IMG/VR virus record: IMGVR_UViG_3300025889_000238 | Span: 1-42,701 of that record | Source: a virus | DNA length: 42,701 bases | Strand: one strand, 5' to 3' | Shown: in pieces, positions 41,470 to 42,701 of the stretch | How the letters are laid out: every line of letters begins with the position of its first letter | How positions within the stretch are numbered: the stretch's first letter is position 1 | Translations under genes and position numbers: made by a program | The notes under the pieces: model-generated | Seen by the model: the letters and a program-made list of their open reading frames with translations, nothing else | Told to the model about the DNA's origin: nothing | Database searches by the model: none

Positions 41470-41687
41470 TAATACTCTAGGTTGTACTCAACAGAGACTG
41501 CCATGTTCTTGTTGAAATCTTTCCAAGGTAGAACTTCTTCGTTCTTCCTTATATAGATACTATACTTAGTGTCATCTTCGACTATATCACAGATGGTATG
41601 CCCTCCGTAGACCTCTTGGCCCACGGAGTAGTGCATAGCATCGTTCTTATAATCTCTCCCTACACTAATCTTCCGGATTAGCTTCAT
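41469..41687 (-). CDS. Small conserved phage protein (72 aa)
   Basis: The protein reads MKLIRKISVGRDYKNDAMHY, then VGQEVYGGHTICDIVEDDTK and EVLPWKDFNKNMAVSVEYNL. I recall this compact beta-rich protein, with its VGRDYK.DAMHY and PWK.FN..MP.S.EYN parts, from Bacteroidota and marine phages upstream of the GroES-like gene. Function unknown. It overlaps both neighbours (23 bases with the coiled-coil gene and one base with the GroES-like gene). Confidence 0.72.
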   Translation of the reverse strand: MKLIRKISVGRDYKNDAMHYSVGQEVYGGHTICDIVEDDTKYSIYIRKNEEVLPWKDFNKNMAVSVEYNLEY

Positions 41688-41913
41688 CTTCTACTTCTTT
41701 GATAGTACCATCTTGGATGTTGATACTAACCTTACCGTACTCTTCCTCTAGTTCGTTTTGGAACTCATTAAGTTCTTTACGTACCATAGGGATCGAACCG
41801 ATAATGTCGTACTTCCTAGATTCTACTTGACCCAATTCCATTTGTAATTGGTTGATTTGGTTTACTAGTCCTTGCAACTTCGTAAGTTGCTCTTCTTTGA
41901 TTTTGTTTTCCAT
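41665..41913 (-). CDS. Small coiled-coil phage protein (82 aa)
   Basis: Residues 5-58 form one long heptad-rich helix (LTKLQGLVNQINQLQMELGQ and RKELNEFQNELEEEYGKV), followed by a short strand (VSINIQDGTI) and an acidic tail. This helix followed by EYG.V.INI.DG is a pattern I recall in other marine phage genomes, of unknown function. It may be a chaperone for tail fibres or a structural linker, as it lies between fibre and head genes; that is inference. The 60-base gap upstream is AT-rich and holds no recognisable site. Confidence 0.7.
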   Translation of the reverse strand: MENKIKEEQLTKLQGLVNQINQLQMELGQVESRKYDIIGSIPMVRKELNEFQNELEEEYGKVSINIQDGTIKEVEDEANPED

Positions 41914-41973
41914 AATAAAATTTTAATGTTTGGTTTTTAACTTATATATAGTATTACTCTATTTTACTATTTT

Positions 41974-42270
41974 TTACTCTTCTGTTGCTTCGGTAAGTCC
42001 TAGCTCAGTTAAAACCCAATCAGTTACGTGGGTGTCGTCTGTTCCCCAAAGGTCGTATTGTTCTTGAGGGAATTGAAGATTGCCTTCTAGTAAGTTACCA
42101 GATGGGTAATATTCTGTTTCTCCTTCTTCGTTTTCTCTACTACCTTGAGAATGTAAAGACCAATAGATAGTAATTCCGTTGGTCGGTGAAATACTAAAGC
42201 CGTTAGCTGTTACGTTTAAGTACTTAGCAGTTCCTTTAGTTGGGATTGTTAGTTCGTTAATTTCGATCAT
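41974..42270 (-). CDS. Small protein next to the tail fibre (98 aa)
   Basis: A beta-rich protein: INELTIPTKGTAKYLNVTAN, GITIYWSLHSQG, and a Tyr/Pro loop (TEYYPSGNLLEGNLQFPQEQ), ending in an acidic helix (VTDWVLTELGLTEATEE). I do not recognise a named family, but proteins of this style are encoded directly after tail fibre genes in flavobacterial phages, and could be fibre tips, chaperones or virion decoration. It follows the fibre gene by 26 bases, with an A-rich leader and no SD. Confidence 0.62.
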   Translation of the reverse strand: MIEINELTIPTKGTAKYLNVTANGFSISPTNGITIYWSLHSQGSRENEEGETEYYPSGNLLEGNLQFPQEQYDLWGTDDTHVTDWVLTELGLTEATEE

Positions 42271-42296
42271 GATGTTTGTTTTTTATAAGTTTGTTT

Positions 42297-42701
42297 TTAT
42301 GTTACATTTGTTATTATTCCACCATTTATTTCTAAGGTTATAGGTGGATTTGGAGAGGGTTGTTGTATGGTTACATTTCCAGTATAACCTTGAGTACCAT
42401 TATGGTAGAAGTCCCCATCTGCATTAATATCTCCGCTTACATCTGCGTCGCCATTCACTTGAAGTTCCTCTCCGCTGTCAGTTGTCTTACCAATCAATAG
42501 ATTACCACCAGCTGTCATAGCCATGTGGGTAGTTAGCCATGAACCCCAACTAAATAAATATCTATTAGTAAGTGGTCCGTTGTTGGCATAGGTACGAGCA
42601 TTAAAGTGCATTGCTGCACCAGCACCAGCGGCGCTAGGATAAGATGTATCATCTACAGCAGCTACAAAGCCACCACCATAAACACCACTAGGGTATCTAT
42701 T
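42297..42701 (-). CDS. Tail fibre C-terminal part, cut by the window end (135 aa visible)
   Basis: The frame is open to the right edge; the first complete codon visible ends at base 42701, so the true start lies outside. The visible part reads VYGGGFVAAVDDTSYPSAAG, then FNARTYANNGPLTNRYLFSW, and the motif GNLLIGKTTDSGEELQVNGDADVSGDI is written here as GNLLIGKTTDSG and LQVNGDADVSG. The pattern NLLIG.TTDSG..L.VNG.....G is very common in tail fibres of Bacteroidota phages. The C-terminus is NPPITLEINGGIITNVT. It should be a trimeric receptor-binding fibre. I saw no peptidase S74 autocleavage motif in the visible part. Confidence 0.75.
   Translation of the reverse strand, partial: NRYPSGVYGGGFVAAVDDTSYPSAAGAGAAMHFNARTYANNGPLTNRYLFSWGSWLTTHMAMTAGGNLLIGKTTDSGEELQVNGDADVSGDINADGDFYHNGTQGYTGNVTIQQPSPNPPITLEINGGIITNVT

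Noticed and set aside
42297-42611. Start codon of the tail fibre at 42611.
   Set aside because: The frame continues without a stop to the window edge and reads as fibre-like sequence, so the ATG is internal.
1-42701. CRISPR array, tRNA genes, integrase, insertion sequence or attachment sites.
   Set aside because: I saw no regularly spaced repeats, no cloverleaf with conserved TTCRA arm, and no recombinase or transposase motifs. A tRNA scan would be needed to be certain for tRNAs.

Overview
The window looks like most of a lytic, short-tailed (podovirus-type) phage genome, probably marine and probably infecting a Bacteroidota (Flavobacteriia-like) host. It is AT-rich and tightly packed, has no integrase, repressor or tRNA that I can see, and most start codons follow A/T-rich leaders without a Shine-Dalgarno sequence, as is known for Bacteroidota. 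The virion genes (terminase, portal, capsid, ring/neck and tail-hub order and sequence style) recall crAss-like phages and their marine flavobacterial relatives. That affiliation rests on recalled family resemblance, not on a search.

Layout. Two blocks of genes converge on an intrinsic terminator near 11.71 kb. The left block (+ strand, 38-11693) holds early/middle functions: a small membrane protein, a conserved phage protein, an HTH regulator and a sigma factor; then ERF annealing protein, RecE-like exonuclease, SSB-like protein and T7-type primase-helicase; then nucleotide metabolism and nucleases (a thymidylate-synthase-fold enzyme with the dCMP-hydroxymethylase signature, a GIY-YIG/MazG fusion, a T7 endonuclease I-like resolvase, ribonucleotide reductase NrdB and NrdA), ending with a secreted protein. 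Many of these genes overlap by ATGA or a few bases, so translational coupling is likely.

The right block (- strand, 42701 down to 11722) is the late region. In transcription order it has a tail-fibre C-terminus (cut by the window end), small conserved proteins, a GroES-like protein, a putative small terminase, TerL, portal, scaffold, major capsid, an intrinsic terminator, a conserved connector-region protein, two ring/neck proteins, two tail-hub proteins, three ejection/internal virion proteins (the last one 2634 aa), an amidase, two holin-like membrane proteins, several tiny Lys/Cys-rich proteins, PhoH and a small HExxH protein.

How it works together (inference): host RNA polymerase transcribes the left block. 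The phage sigma factor, perhaps with the HTH protein, would redirect it to the late block. RNR plus MazG and the TS-like enzyme reshape the dNTP pool, possibly towards hydroxymethylcytosine DNA. The ERF/exonuclease/SSB/primase-helicase/resolvase set replicates and recombines the genome. The virion carries a giant multidomain protein (zincin, HAD phosphatase, polyvalent-protein-like C-terminus) that is probably injected with the DNA. The left and right ends are divergently oriented, so if the genome is circularly permuted the missing part should hold the rest of the tail fibre and the early/late promoters.
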